Shown in pieces: positions 54,194 through 62,662 of a DNA stretch of 64,000 bases. Source of the stretch: Streptomyces roseifaciens. GTDB lineage: Bacteria; Actinomycetota; Actinomycetes; Streptomycetales; Streptomycetaceae. Location: positions 2,090,530 through 2,154,529 of the forward strand of contig NZ_LNBE01000003.1 in the NCBI RefSeq assembly GCF_001445655.1, in the 5' to 3' direction. A program made the translations under genes and the position numbers. Below the pieces are notes generated by a model that saw nothing but the letters and a program-made list of their open reading frames with translations, was not told the origin of the DNA and did no database searches. Within the stretch, counting starts at the first letter, position 1. Each line of letters begins with the position of its first letter.

Positions 54194-54286
54194 CGCGGCG
54201 CTGCAGCGTGTTCCGTTTCCCCGACTGCCTCGGCGTCACCCTGCGCGCCATCCGCCGCAACATCGACCGGCGGCGCGGGCGGGCTG

Positions 54287-54350
54287 CACGTACGGATCTG
54301 CACGGACGGCTGCACGGACGGATCTGTACGGACGGATCTGCACGTACGGG
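54287..54350. repeat. imperfect tandem repeats (ACGGATCTGCACGG type) between convergent genes
   Basis: Four to five copies of a CTG(C/T)ACGGACGG-like unit fill the space between the hydrolase stop (54193) and the WYL-regulator stop (54352). It may form hairpins that end transcription. No gene is seen in this 158-bp gap. Confidence 0.55.
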
Positions 54351-54351
54351 C

Positions 54352-55311
54352 TCAGTTCGTGGCGCGCAGGGTGCGGCGTGCGGTTTCGCGGAGGTGGTCG
54401 AGAACCTCGGGGTCGGCGTCGAGGGCGTAGTCGGTGTCGAGGCCGGCGAGGGTCTGGGCGATGCGGGGGAGGCTGTCGTCGGAGGCGTCGACACGGCAGG
54501 ACGTCTCGTCGACGGGCTGGATACGGGTGGCCAGGTAGCGGGTGCGGGCGCGGATGCGGTCGGCGGGGGCGTGGACGGTGGCGACGGCGCGGTAGCGGGT
54601 CGGCGCGGCTGACAGCCGGCCGGCGACGAAGGCGGCGGGGTCGGCGCCGGGGATCTCGCGCGGTGGAACCCGCCGGCCGGTGGGTACGGGGTCGGTGATG
54701 CGGTCGAGGCGGAAGATGCGCCAGTCGTCCCTGCCGGTGTCGTGGGCGAGGAGGTACCACAGCCCTCCGGAGTCGACCAGGTGACAGGGCTCGGCCCGGC
54801 GCGAGGTCGTCGTACCGTGGCGATCGGCGTAGTCGAAGGTGATGATCTCGTGGTCGCGGCAGGCGACCGCCAGGGCAGCCAGGAGAGCCGGGTCGGCGCG
54901 CGGCCCGCGGGACTCCCACGTGATGCCGGCCAGGGAGGTCTGCAGGGCGGTGACCTGGCCGCGCAGGCGGCGGGGCAGCACCTGCTCCAGCTTGGCCAGG
55001 GCCCGTAGCGCACTCTCCTCGATGCCGGTCAGACCACCTGCGGCGGTGCGCAGGGCCACCGTGACGGCGACGGCTTCGGCGTCATCGAGGAGGAGGGGTG
55101 GCAGGCCGTTGCCGGAGGACAGGCGGTAGCCGCCGGTGTGCCCGCGGGAGCTGTCGACCGGGTAGCCCAATTCGCGCAGGCGATCGATGTCGCGGCGGAG
55201 CGTCCGCACGGTGACGCCCAGGCGGCCGGCGAGGTCGGCGCCGGACCATTCGCGCCGGGTCTGCAGCAGGGACAGCAGCCGCAGGGTGCGGGCGGTCATG
55301 TCGCTCGTCAT
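54352..55311 (-). CDS. WYL-domain (YafY-type) transcriptional regulator
   Basis: A 319-residue regulator with an N-terminal DeoR-type winged HTH (ARTLRLLSLLQTRREWSGADLA, then RTLRRDIDRLRELGYPV), a middle WYL domain (RAEPCHLVDSGGLWYLLAHD, DWRIFRLDRI) and a WCX C-terminal region. ATG 55311 is followed by a second ATG four codons later. It is divergent from the NAD(P)-binding reductase gene at 55403, 91 bp away, and is its probable repressor or activator. WYL domains sense small ligands or nucleic acid. The ligand is unknown. Confidence 0.92.
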   Translation of the reverse strand: MTSDMTARTLRLLSLLQTRREWSGADLAGRLGVTVRTLRRDIDRLRELGYPVDSSRGHTGGYRLSSGNGLPPLLLDDAEAVAVTVALRTAAGGLTGIEESALRALAKLEQVLPRRLRGQVTALQTSLAGITWESRGPRADPALLAALAVACRDHEIITFDYADRHGTTTSRRAEPCHLVDSGGLWYLLAHDTGRDDWRIFRLDRITDPVPTGRRVPPREIPGADPAAFVAGRLSAAPTRYRAVATVHAPADRIRARTRYLATRIQPVDETSCRVDASDDSLPRIAQTLAGLDTDYALDADPEVLDHLRETARRTLRATN

Positions 55312-55402
55312 GCTTTCCACTCTGCCCGCGTCAAAGGACACAGGCTGTCCTGAAGTCCTCCTAGTGTGGATACGTCCGCAGGAACAAAACGGGAGGTTTC
55401 CT

Positions 55403-56113
55403 ATGAAAATCGCTGTTCTCGGTACGGGTGGCGGCGCACGCGCCCACATCGCCAAGCTCGCCGAGCTCGGGCACGAGGTCCACGTCGGCACCCGCGACCC
55501 GAAAGCCACCCTCGCGCGCACCGAGCCCGACATGATGGGCACCCCGCCGTTCGGGTCCTGGCTCGCCGGGCACCCCGGCATCGAGCTGCACACCTTCGCG
55601 GATGCCGCCGACCGGGCGGAGCTGGTCATCAACGGCATCGACGGTCACAACGCGGTGGCCGCCCTGTCGGCCGCCGCCCAGCAGCTGGCGGGCAAGACGC
55701 TCGTCGACTACGCGGTGCCGTTCATCTACAACCCCGAGATCGAGCACCCCTGGCCCACCCCCTGGGGCGTGATGCCCACGCTCGACCCGTGCGACAGCGA
55801 CAGCCTCGCCGAGCAGATCCAGCGCGCGCTGCCGGACACGAAGGTCGTCAAGGCCTTCGTCACCCAGGAGCAGGCCACCGTCGTCGACCCGAAGGCCGTC
55901 GGCGGCGGCGAGCACACCATGTTCATCGCCAGCGAGAACGCCGACGCGAAGCAGACCGTCACCGATCTGCTCACCGCCTACGGCTGGAGCGACATCCTCG
56001 ACCTCGGCCCCCTCGTCGCCGCCCGCGGCATGGAGATGTACGCCCACATGCACTCCGCCATCGGCTTCGCCCTGGGCTTCGGCACCCACTTCGGCATCAA
56101 AGTCGTCCGCTGA
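55403..56113 (+). CDS. F420/NADP-type reductase-like NAD(P)-binding protein
   Basis: A 236-residue protein whose N-terminus MKIAVLGTGGGARAHIAKLAELGH with HVGTRDP is the dinucleotide fold of the NADPH:F420 reductase/ProC-like family. It includes LVINGIDGHNAVAALSAA and TLVDYAVPF. The C-terminal helical part begins near KVVKAFVTQEQATVV. It is expected to be a cytosolic reductase, exact substrate unknown. ATG 55403 has GGGAGG 6 bp before. It is divergent from the WYL regulator and followed 50 bp later by the VOC protein gene, so the two probably form its regulated operon. The intervening sequence has a 15-bp duplicated GCTGAAAGCCGAC unit. Confidence 0.85.
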   Translation: MKIAVLGTGGGARAHIAKLAELGHEVHVGTRDPKATLARTEPDMMGTPPFGSWLAGHPGIELHTFADAADRAELVINGIDGHNAVAALSAAAQQLAGKTLVDYAVPFIYNPEIEHPWPTPWGVMPTLDPCDSDSLAEQIQRALPDTKVVKAFVTQEQATVVDPKAVGGGEHTMFIASENADAKQTVTDLLTAYGWSDILDLGPLVAARGMEMYAHMHSAIGFALGFGTHFGIKVVR

Positions 56114-56163
56114 AAGCCGACTGCTGAAAGCCGACCGCTGACGCTGCGAAAGGAAACTCCCAG

Positions 56164-56574
56164 ATGACCAGCCGCACCCACACCCACACCCGCACCGCGC
56201 CCCTGTCCGGCAAGATCATGTGCCAGGCGATGTGGGCCCGCGACGGCAGGGAGCTCGCCGAGTTCTACGCCACCGCCCTGGGCACGAAGGTGACGCAGTC
56301 CTTCCCGAACGAGGAGGGCGCCGAGGTCGCCTTCGCCTTCCGCGTGAACGGGGCGATGTACCTCTTCTACACGTCCCCCTCCTTCACCGCTCCCGACTGG
56401 CCGGAGCAGGAGCTGCCCTTCCACATGGACCTCGTGTTCGACGACGTCCGGGCAGCCGAGAAGCAGCTGCTGGAGATGGGCGCCACCAAGCCCGGCCACC
56501 AGCCCGGCGGAAAGCACTGGACCGTCCTCCTGGACCCCTCCGGACAGCCCTTCTGCATCCACGGCACCCACTGA
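56164..56574 (+). CDS. VOC-superfamily (glyoxalase/PhnB-like) protein
   Basis: A 136-residue protein of the vicinal oxygen chelate fold: the two beta-alpha-beta halves contain LAEFYATALGTKVTQSF and FHMDLVFDDVRAAEKQLLEMGA, ending DPSGQPFCIHGTH. Metal ligands are plausible at His in FHMDL and Glu/His near the end, but they are not certain. Functions in the family include drug binding, dioxygenase and glyoxalase. ATG 56164 follows GGAAAC. It is in the operon with the reductase, so a role in modifying the same small ligand is plausible. Confidence 0.82.
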   Translation: MTSRTHTHTRTAPLSGKIMCQAMWARDGRELAEFYATALGTKVTQSFPNEEGAEVAFAFRVNGAMYLFYTSPSFTAPDWPEQELPFHMDLVFDDVRAAEKQLLEMGATKPGHQPGGKHWTVLLDPSGQPFCIHGTH

Positions 56575-56701
56575 CGCCACAGCCCTTCCGGATGAGCGTG
56601 ACGCAGCCGCCGGCACCGGGTTCGGCTTCGGTGCGACCCGGAGTCAGTCCCGGGCGGTGGGCCGGACGACGCTCTCGTTCACGTCGACGGCCGGCGGCTG
56701 C

Positions 56702-56772
56702 TCCTCGCCGGTCACGCGCCTGGTATTCCTCGAACCTGCGGCCCGGGACGTCCTGGTCGACTGGGACGCGTC
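56702..56772 (+). pseudogene. relic of an MmyB-like regulator ligand domain
   Basis: In the 350-bp stretch between the VOC and SH3 genes the sequence reads SPVTRLVFLEPAARDVLVDWD. It closely resembles the C-terminal MRLLFLDPAARELYVDWE block of MmyB-type regulators. No complete gene surrounds it: the upstream helix-turn-helix part is absent, and the downstream match continues only in a different frame. It is best read as a decayed fragment. The rest of 56575-56924 shows nothing recognisable. Confidence 0.4.
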
Positions 56773-56924
56773 GTCGTCGCCGGGACCGGCACATTGCAGA
56801 CCTGCTGCAGGTTTCCTCACGACCGGTCGGCCACGCTGTTCCCCTCCCGCCGGGGAACCGCACGGCAAGGCGCACTCACCGCCGGGGCCACGGCGCTCCC
56901 ATCGACCGGAAAGGCAGGCACCAC

Positions 56925-57329
56925 GTGACACCTTCGCGACCTCGCATACGAAGAGGACGGGCCGCCCTGGTGACGGGCGTTGTCGGCGCTGCACTCACTC
57001 TCGGACTGTCTGCGGTGCCGCTGGCCACCGCGACCCCTGCTTCGGCGGCCACGCCGAGCGACTGCAGCCATTCCTGGGGCGACTACAGCGACGTCAAGAC
57101 CACCATCGTCGGCACCAACGTCAACTACCGGACCGGCCCCCACACCTCGTGCCGCGCGGTCGGCGCCTGGAGCAACAGGGCCATCTACCTGCACTGCTGG
57201 GACAAGGGCGACACCGTGGCCGGCAACAACAAGTGGTGGCACGTCCGACGCGCCGGCACGCAGGAGATGGGCTGGGTGTCCGACGAGTACGTGTACGGCT
57301 ACCACGACACGGACTGGGCGCGGTGCTGA
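56925..57329 (+). CDS. secreted SH3-domain protein
   Basis: A 134-residue protein with an N-terminal signal (RRGRAALVTGVVGAALTLGL, ending ATPASAAT). The mature domain is SH3b-like, with VNYRTGPHTSCRAVGAWSNR, HCWDKGDTV, WWHVRRAG and MGWVSDEYVYG. Bacterial SH3b domains usually bind cell wall or mediate extracellular contacts. Four Cys may form two disulfides. The start is GTG 56925, preceded by AAGGCAGG. It is a single gene, followed by a hairpin terminator. Confidence 0.82.
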   Translation: MTPSRPRIRRGRAALVTGVVGAALTLGLSAVPLATATPASAATPSDCSHSWGDYSDVKTTIVGTNVNYRTGPHTSCRAVGAWSNRAIYLHCWDKGDTVAGNNKWWHVRRAGTQEMGWVSDEYVYGYHDTDWARC

Positions 57330-57345
57330 CCGTTCACCCTCTGCC

Positions 57346-57384
57346 GGTGCTCCGGCCGCGTGCGCTGCGCGTGGCCGGAGCACC
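57346..57384. terminator. perfect 12-bp hairpin between convergent genes
   Basis: GGTGCTCCGGCC (57346-57357) and its complement (57373-57384) enclose a 15-nt GC-rich loop. It lies between the SH3 gene stop (57329) and the toxin gene stop (57396), fitting a bidirectional terminator. Confidence 0.8.
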
Positions 57385-57395
57385 ACGGCCTGGCG

Positions 57396-57782
57396 TCAGG
57401 CGGTGGTCCAGTCGCGCAACCGGCGCGCGATCCGTGCCGCTCCGAGCGTGCCCGACGCCGCTTCCCGGACGAGTGCCACCGCTTCCTTCGGCCTGTAGTC
57501 GAGGCTATGCCCGTTCAGGGAGAGGAAGGCCTCGGTCGCATGCCAGGCGAACGCCTCGTTCGAGTGCTCCAGACACGGCATCCGTATGAGGCTGTGCAGC
57601 AGGGCCCCGGCCTTGAGGTGCTGGGAGCCGTAGACGTCCCGGTCCATCGCCCGGGCGTACATGCGGGCCACGGCACCGAACAGCGGCCCGTAGTCGTCGA
57701 CTTGAGGGTCGCCGGGCAGCAGCCCTGCAGCGTGGAGCAGGAAGGGGACGTCGATCCGGAGAGGCGGCTGCTGCTCGCTCAC
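57396..57782 (-). CDS. Doc/Fic-like toxin component with degenerate Fic motif
   Basis: A 128-residue helical protein aligned with the Doc/Fic toxin fold. The region ALLHSLIRMPCLEHSNEAFAW and AFLSLNG corresponds to ALLH..HPFxDGNKRTAW..FL.LNG, but the motif HxFx(D/E)GNxR is replaced: His by Met, Gly-Asn by His-Ser, and the Arg/Lys lost. It should therefore lack normal AMP- or phosphotransferase activity. The start is GTG 57782, overlapping the upstream antitoxin stop in GTGA. The pair has the standard antitoxin-first order of a type II toxin-antitoxin locus. Similar degenerate Fic-type toxins exist in Streptomyces. Confidence 0.7.
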   Translation of the reverse strand: MSEQQPPLRIDVPFLLHAAGLLPGDPQVDDYGPLFGAVARMYARAMDRDVYGSQHLKAGALLHSLIRMPCLEHSNEAFAWHATEAFLSLNGHSLDYRPKEAVALVREAASGTLGAARIARRLRDWTTA

Positions 57783-58075
57783 GCGGCGTGCCCCTGCCCT
57801 TCCGCCTCGAGGGCGCGACGGGCCTGCTGCTCGGCGGCACGCTGTTCCGGCGTCGGATCGGCTCCGCCCGCCTCGGCGGCGAACGCCTCACCGCTGCGGT
57901 CCACCGAAGCCCCGAAGGCCTCCAGAAACCTCGCCTCGACGGCCGTGGCCCGCTCATAAGCAGCCGAGAGGATGTACTCCTGCATGCTCACCCCCGCCTC
58001 CTTCGCAGCAGCCGCGATGGCCGCTCGCTGCTCCGGGTCGGGGAAACGCAAGCTCATAGCTTTCGGATCAGCCAT
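57779..58075 (-). CDS. ribbon-helix-helix-type antitoxin
   Basis: A 98-residue protein beginning MADPKAMSLRFPDPEQRAAI. The beta-strand MSLRF followed by two helices (PEQRAAIAAAAKEAG and SMQEYILSAAYERAT) is typical of ribbon-helix-helix DNA-binding antitoxins of the DUF1778/CopG kind. The acidic Ala/Glu-rich C-terminus is probably the disordered toxin-binding part. ATG 58075 is the first gene of the two-gene unit and its stop overlaps the toxin start. It presumably binds its own promoter in the 38 bp downstream of the SUKH gene stop, so regulation is probably autogenous. Confidence 0.7.
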   Translation of the reverse strand: MADPKAMSLRFPDPEQRAAIAAAAKEAGVSMQEYILSAAYERATAVEARFLEAFGASVDRSGEAFAAEAGGADPTPEQRAAEQQARRALEAEGQGHAA

Positions 58076-58114
58076 GGTGTCGACGGTACCAGCGATACCG
58101 CAACCTCCACAGAG

Positions 58115-60013
58115 TCACACGCCCGCCACCCCCTGCCTCCAGCACACCTCCCCAGCGCCCCAGCTCACCACCATGTACGTCTCACCGGGCCCGGGCGGCC
58201 TCGTCCACGACCGCGTCCTGAAACGGTGCAGCCGGCAGGCCGACGACAACGCGAAGCGGGGCAGCGAGACCCCGAATTCAGCGGCGATGGCCTCCAGCGC
58301 CCGGCGCTCGCCCGACAACCACGCGTCGCTGTCCCCCGCACGGGTGAAGAAGAGATCCGGGTCGAGCGTCGGCGGTATGTGCCCGTTGCGCACGACCTCT
58401 GCCGCGCAGGCCGTGAAGGCGTACATCTCGGCGCCGTTCTCCGCCACGGACAGATGGAAGGCAGGAGGGCTGCAGGACTCGGCGCGACTGCTCCACACGA
58501 CGACGGCCCGCGTGCCCGCAGCCGCTGCGGCAGCCGGAGAGACGAAGCGCTTCTTGTCGAAGGCATGCGCCTCGCCGTCGAATGCGAAGCTCCATCCGGC
58601 GCCCGCCCGCCCCACGGACACCATCGGCTTGTCGTCATATGACGATCTCTCCCCCCGGCTGTGCAAGAGATCGTGTACATCCCATTGGGTCATCGGCTCG
58701 TGCAGGACGCCCTCCCCGTCGGCGCCGATGTGCCCGGGCAGCTCTGCCGGCTCCACACCTTCCACCAGGACGAAGCGGTACCCCCCGCTGCGGCCGTCTC
58801 CCTCCCCGTCCGCCAGCCAGGCCAGCCCGCCGGGGTCCAGCGCTTCCGCTACAGGGCCGGAACCGACCACCCCTTCGGGCCCTCGCGGTACCGCCAGCAA
58901 CTCCCGCCTGCGTTCCGGGGTCATCAGGGGACCGAGGAGGGAATCCTCCAGCAACCCGAAGGGCACGAGGTGGTCGGCGCCCAGCGGCTGCCACCGGGGG
59001 AGGGCGGCGACGATCGTGCGCCACGCCGTATCCGTGTCGCCCCAGCGAGCCTGTTCCCGAGCCTCTTCGATGGCTGCGCCGAACGGTCCGGGCGCGGCGT
59101 AGGAGAAGGACGGCTTCTTGCGCCAGAGCGGCCCGACGAGCCATGCGCGCGCGTCGTACGCGTCGTGCCCGGAGGCCGCACGAGCCGGTGCAGGCGGGAA
59201 CTCCTGGGCCCGCACCGCGGCGGACATTCCCGGTCCCCCGCGGAAGTGCGAGCTCTCGTCCAGAACGTGCCGGATCTGCCCGAGGAGCACCCCCGCCCGG
59301 GGCCTGCCGAAAGCATCCGGCTCCACGAGCGCGGCCTCGGCCGACTCGTAATCCCCTGCCAGAGCCATGTGCCAGGCCTCCTCCACGACCGCGTCCAGAG
59401 CCCGGGTCGTGGCGTTGACGAACTCCCTCTCCTCGTGCGCTTGAGCCCGCAAGTAGTGGAACTCGCGGTACATGGCCTCCATGTACGCGCGGAATGACTC
59501 GTACCGCTGTGGGGGAGCGGCTGTCCACACTTTGTGGCAGTACACGGCCCATTCGCCGTTGCCGGTCACGTCCTGCGGGTCCATGAGGATGTACGTGGCG
59601 TCGGACTCCACGTCCAGTTGCAGGGCGCGACTCCACATGCCGGCCTGCGCGATCTCCTCGGGCGACGAGCCCTCGACGAGTTCCTCCCGGAAGAACTCGC
59701 CAAAACCGGCTTCGTCCTCGTACCAGCGGGCGTGTGCCGTCCCGGCGAGGAGCCTGACGAAACCACCGGCGTTCCGCCACCCGTCACTGATCTCCAGGAA
59801 CGCTCGGTACGACGGCGGGAGCCGGCACCCGAGCCGCTCCTCCGCCGCCGCGATGTGCGCCGCAGAGGCGGGAGCGAAGCCGAGCCGGCGCTCCTGCAGT
59901 GCCTTCCCGTCCGGGATCTCCTCGTCGGATCCGCACGCGTCCGCCCACTCCTCGCTCCACTGCTCAAGAAAGGGACGCCAGTTGAAGGAGGCATCAGAGG
60001 CTGCTTCAGTCAT
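58115..60013 (-). CDS. large SMI1/KNR4 (SUKH)-type protein
   Basis: A 632-residue cytosolic protein without signal or membrane segments. The N-terminal 200 residues have the SUKH core: HIAAAEERLGCRLPPSYRAFLEISDGW, then AGTAHARWYEDEAGF, and SDATYILMDPQDVTGNGEWAVY with the final helix FRAYMEAMYREF. The remaining 430 residues are two unassigned alpha/beta parts, including SRALQ- and TAWRTIVAALPRWQPLGADHLVPFG-type segments. SUKH proteins are frequent immunity proteins against contact-dependent or polymorphic toxins. Here no toxin gene is next to it, so an immunity role is only a possibility. ATG 60013 is preferred over 60043. Confidence 0.75.
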   Translation of the reverse strand: MTEAASDASFNWRPFLEQWSEEWADACGSDEEIPDGKALQERRLGFAPASAAHIAAAEERLGCRLPPSYRAFLEISDGWRNAGGFVRLLAGTAHARWYEDEAGFGEFFREELVEGSSPEEIAQAGMWSRALQLDVESDATYILMDPQDVTGNGEWAVYCHKVWTAAPPQRYESFRAYMEAMYREFHYLRAQAHEEREFVNATTRALDAVVEEAWHMALAGDYESAEAALVEPDAFGRPRAGVLLGQIRHVLDESSHFRGGPGMSAAVRAQEFPPAPARAASGHDAYDARAWLVGPLWRKKPSFSYAAPGPFGAAIEEAREQARWGDTDTAWRTIVAALPRWQPLGADHLVPFGLLEDSLLGPLMTPERRRELLAVPRGPEGVVGSGPVAEALDPGGLAWLADGEGDGRSGGYRFVLVEGVEPAELPGHIGADGEGVLHEPMTQWDVHDLLHSRGERSSYDDKPMVSVGRAGAGWSFAFDGEAHAFDKKRFVSPAAAAAAGTRAVVVWSSRAESCSPPAFHLSVAENGAEMYAFTACAAEVVRNGHIPPTLDPDLFFTRAGDSDAWLSGERRALEAIAAEFGVSLPRFALSSACRLHRFRTRSWTRPPGPGETYMVVSWGAGEVCWRQGVAGV

Positions 60014-60395
60014 GACCGTGATGCTCGCACCAGGCACTGACATCGCCTGCGGGGGCTATGGCGAGTACGCCTCGCGCCGCGTACTCAGGCGGGTCGGTGC
60101 CCGCTGCCGGCATTCTCGGCAGCGGGACGGGGGAGCGGTGACCGGGGGAGCAGATCCAGGCCGCCCGTTCACGCTCACGGTCGGGTGCCAGGGAACCGGC
60201 TCCGTCCAGGTCACGTTCACCTCCCAGTACGGGGATACGAACCCGGTGTCTTTTGCGGTGGACTGCACGGGCGAAGGAAAGCCCGGTGTGGGATCGAAGG
60301 TTTTCGACGGTGAGCAGGGCCGCTCCTTCGGCGTTCGCGTCAGCACCTCGTCGCCGGCGATCCGCTGGGGTTTGGGTTTGACGGCCACCCAGGCG
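60012..60395 (+). pseudogene. fragment of a secreted beta-rich protein
   Basis: In this frame an immunoglobulin-like stretch PFTLTVGCQGTGSVQVTFTS is followed by VSFAVDCTGEGKPG and RSFGVRVSTSS. These are typical of the C-terminal domain of Streptomyces secreted hypothetical proteins with paired Cys. The only upstream start (60012) yields no signal peptide, and the frame runs on into the antisense of the MFS gene without a natural end before 60557. It is most likely the truncated relic of an exported protein. A functional short protein is not excluded. Confidence 0.4.
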
Positions 60396-61632
60396 CCGAA
60401 TGATCCCGGGCCCGACGGGCGGTGGATGCGGGGGCGTCGTCGCGGCGTGTTCCGGCTGCCCATCGTGTTGCCGGCGACAGTGCGGTCGAAGCCGCCAGGA
60501 ACAGTCCGCCGAGCAGTACCCAGCCCAGGGCTCCCAGCCCCGTCAGCAGCCCTGTGAGCACGAGGGGGCCGAGGGTGCGGGCGATCGTGGTGCCGGTGCC
60601 GAAGAAGCCCTGGTACTCGCCGATACGTCCTGGCGGTGCCAGGTCGAATCCGATCTGCCAGGAGCCGGCCGACTGAAGCATCTCGGCGGCCACCAGAAGC
60701 ACCGAGCCGGCGACCAGCACGGCGACCGCGGCCGCAGGCGACTGCCCGGCCGAGAAGGCGAAGACCACACAGGTTGCGAGGGCAAGCACGCCGGACCGGC
60801 GGATGGCCCGCGTGGCCGTGGCCAGTCCGCGCACCGAGCGGGCGGTACGGACCTGAAAGAGCATCACCGCACCGGTGTTGAAGACGAACAGCACGGAGAC
60901 CAGCCACTCGGGGGCGTCGGTGCGTTCCGTGGTCCACAGCGGCAGACCGAGACTGAGCAAGGGCATCCGGAGCAGCAGCACGGCATTGAGGAGCGTGACG
61001 ACGGCGTACGGCCGGTCCCGTAGGACCGCGAACCCTGCACCACGGGTGACGGTCACGGGCGCGACGGCCGGCAGCCGCGAGAGCAGGAACGCGCACAGGA
61101 GAAAGCTCGCAGCATCGGCTGCGAAGACTGTCCGGTACGCCGACCCGGTCCCGTAGGAGACCGCGAGCCCGCCGAGCGCGGCGCCCAGGGCGAGACCCGC
61201 GTTGAGCGTCGACTGCAGGTGGGCGAGCAGGCCGGTGCGCTCCTGCTCGGAGACCAGACCTGCCAGTAGCGCCTGCCGGGCGGCCGCCAGCCCCGACTGC
61301 GCGATCGCATAGAGGCAGGCGGCGACGAGGAACGGCAGGAAGCCCCGCACGACGAGGAAGGAAGCCACCGCGGCGCCGGTCGCGAGGGCGAGCAGCACGG
61401 CCGTGCCGCGCGGTCCGCGCCGGTCCGCGACCCTGCCGAGCGGTACCCCGACGACCGAGCCGACGGCCCAGGCCACGGTGAGTCCGAGCCCGATCCTGGC
61501 GGGCGCCAGACCGACGACGTGGGTGAAGTAGAGGGCGGAGGTTACGTAGTAGGCGCCGTCACCGACCGAGTTGCTCAACTGTGCGAGGGCGAGCGTGCGT
61601 TGCGGTCCGACGGGAGGGAGGAGACGGGGCAT
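60340..61632 (-). CDS. MFS transporter (drug-export type)
   Basis: A 430-residue permease with 12 predicted transmembrane helices. It starts MPRLLPPVGPQRTLALAQLS and has the MFS signature loop after helix 2, VGVPLGRVADRRGPRGTAVL (G-x-LaDrxGrr type). Helix 5 contains the export-like pattern LQSTLNAGLALGAALGG. The C-terminal 40 residues are Arg/Pro-rich. I chose ATG 61632 rather than the earlier 61698, since it directly precedes helix 1. Its stop lies inside the fragment read on the other strand. It is on the same strand as, and 100 bp downstream of, the LysR gene, but is probably separate. Confidence 0.87.
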   Translation of the reverse strand: MPRLLPPVGPQRTLALAQLSNSVGDGAYYVTSALYFTHVVGLAPARIGLGLTVAWAVGSVVGVPLGRVADRRGPRGTAVLLALATGAAVASFLVVRGFLPFLVAACLYAIAQSGLAAARQALLAGLVSEQERTGLLAHLQSTLNAGLALGAALGGLAVSYGTGSAYRTVFAADAASFLLCAFLLSRLPAVAPVTVTRGAGFAVLRDRPYAVVTLLNAVLLLRMPLLSLGLPLWTTERTDAPEWLVSVLFVFNTGAVMLFQVRTARSVRGLATATRAIRRSGVLALATCVVFAFSAGQSPAAAVAVLVAGSVLLVAAEMLQSAGSWQIGFDLAPPGRIGEYQGFFGTGTTIARTLGPLVLTGLLTGLGALGWVLLGGLFLAASTALSPATRWAAGTRRDDAPASTARRARDHSAPGWPSNPNPSGSPATRC

Positions 61633-61732
61633 GGCTTGACAGTACGTAGACATTGGCGCGGTGAAGTAGGCCAATTGGACGCCATGTTTATGGGCCACTG
61701 TGCAGGTTTACCCGTTCCATCCGTTCCCCCGG

Positions 61733-62593
61733 TCACCCGTTCGCGAGGACCTCGTGTGCGAGCGCCAGCAGGTCCGGGATGGCCGGGTGTCCCGGACCCT
61801 CACGCCAGGCGAGGACGACGGGGACGGCCGGCGCGTCCGCGAGGGTGCGGTAGACCAGCGAAGGGTGCATGTGATTGCTCGGGGTCGCCGAGGTGGAGAC
61901 CCCTACGGCGCGGCCTGCAGCGATCGCGATGAGCCACTCGTCGGTGTTGGTCACCTCGATGGTCGCCACGGGGCGGGCTGCCGGTGGCCACAGGTCCATG
62001 GTCGTGGTGCCGGAGACGGTGTTGAGGGCGATCGGGTAACCGGCGAGGTCCGCCAGGGTGACCCGGGGGAGAGTTGCCAGCGGGCTGTCCGCCGGCATGA
62101 CCACCACTCGCTCCTCCGACAACAACAGCTCCGTGCGGAGCCCGGCCGAGGTGACGGCACCGCCGCGCAGCAGGGCCGCGTCGACCTTGCCCTGCGTGAG
62201 ACCCGCCGTGCGGTCGTCGACGCGGAGCAGTTCGAGGGGGATGCCGGGGTGCGTCTCGTCCCAGCGGCGCAGCAACGGAATGGTGTGGTCGCCGAGCGCC
62301 GCCCAGGTGTGGCCGAGGCGCAGGGGCCAGCTGCGCAGCCGGCCGGGGTCGAGGGCGATGTCGACGGCGGCGAGGGCGGCGGCCGCCTTGTCGCGGAAGG
62401 TACGGCCTTCGGCGGTCAGCTCGAGGTGATGCGTGGAGCGGTCGACGAGGCGGGCTCCGAGGTGGTCCTCGAGCTGGCGCAGGGTGCGGGAGAGTGCAGG
62501 CTGGCTCAGATGGAGGCGCGCGGCGGCGCGGGTGACGTTGCCCGCCTCGGCGATGGCGAGGAAGGCACGCAGGTGCCGCAGCTCGATGGTCAT
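61733..62593 (-). CDS. LysR-family transcriptional regulator
   Basis: A 286-residue regulator with N-terminal HTH (MTIELRHLRAFLAIAEAGNV, LSQPALSRTLRQLEDHLG) and effector-binding domain from about residue 90. ATG 62593 is at the start of the HTH. It is divergent from the EamA transporter gene at 62663, with only 69 bp between starts, so it almost certainly controls that gene and itself. The short interval contains no clear palindrome. Confidence 0.92.
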   Translation of the reverse strand: MTIELRHLRAFLAIAEAGNVTRAAARLHLSQPALSRTLRQLEDHLGARLVDRSTHHLELTAEGRTFRDKAAAALAAVDIALDPGRLRSWPLRLGHTWAALGDHTIPLLRRWDETHPGIPLELLRVDDRTAGLTQGKVDAALLRGGAVTSAGLRTELLLSEERVVVMPADSPLATLPRVTLADLAGYPIALNTVSGTTTMDLWPPAARPVATIEVTNTDEWLIAIAAGRAVGVSTSATPSNHMHPSLVYRTLADAPAVPVVLAWREGPGHPAIPDLLALAHEVLANG

Positions 62594-62662
62594 GCCGCAG
62601 GAGCATAACCGCAGGCGATCAGGCATTTCACGCCGCGTGTCCGACTCCCTAGCGTGGACGGC

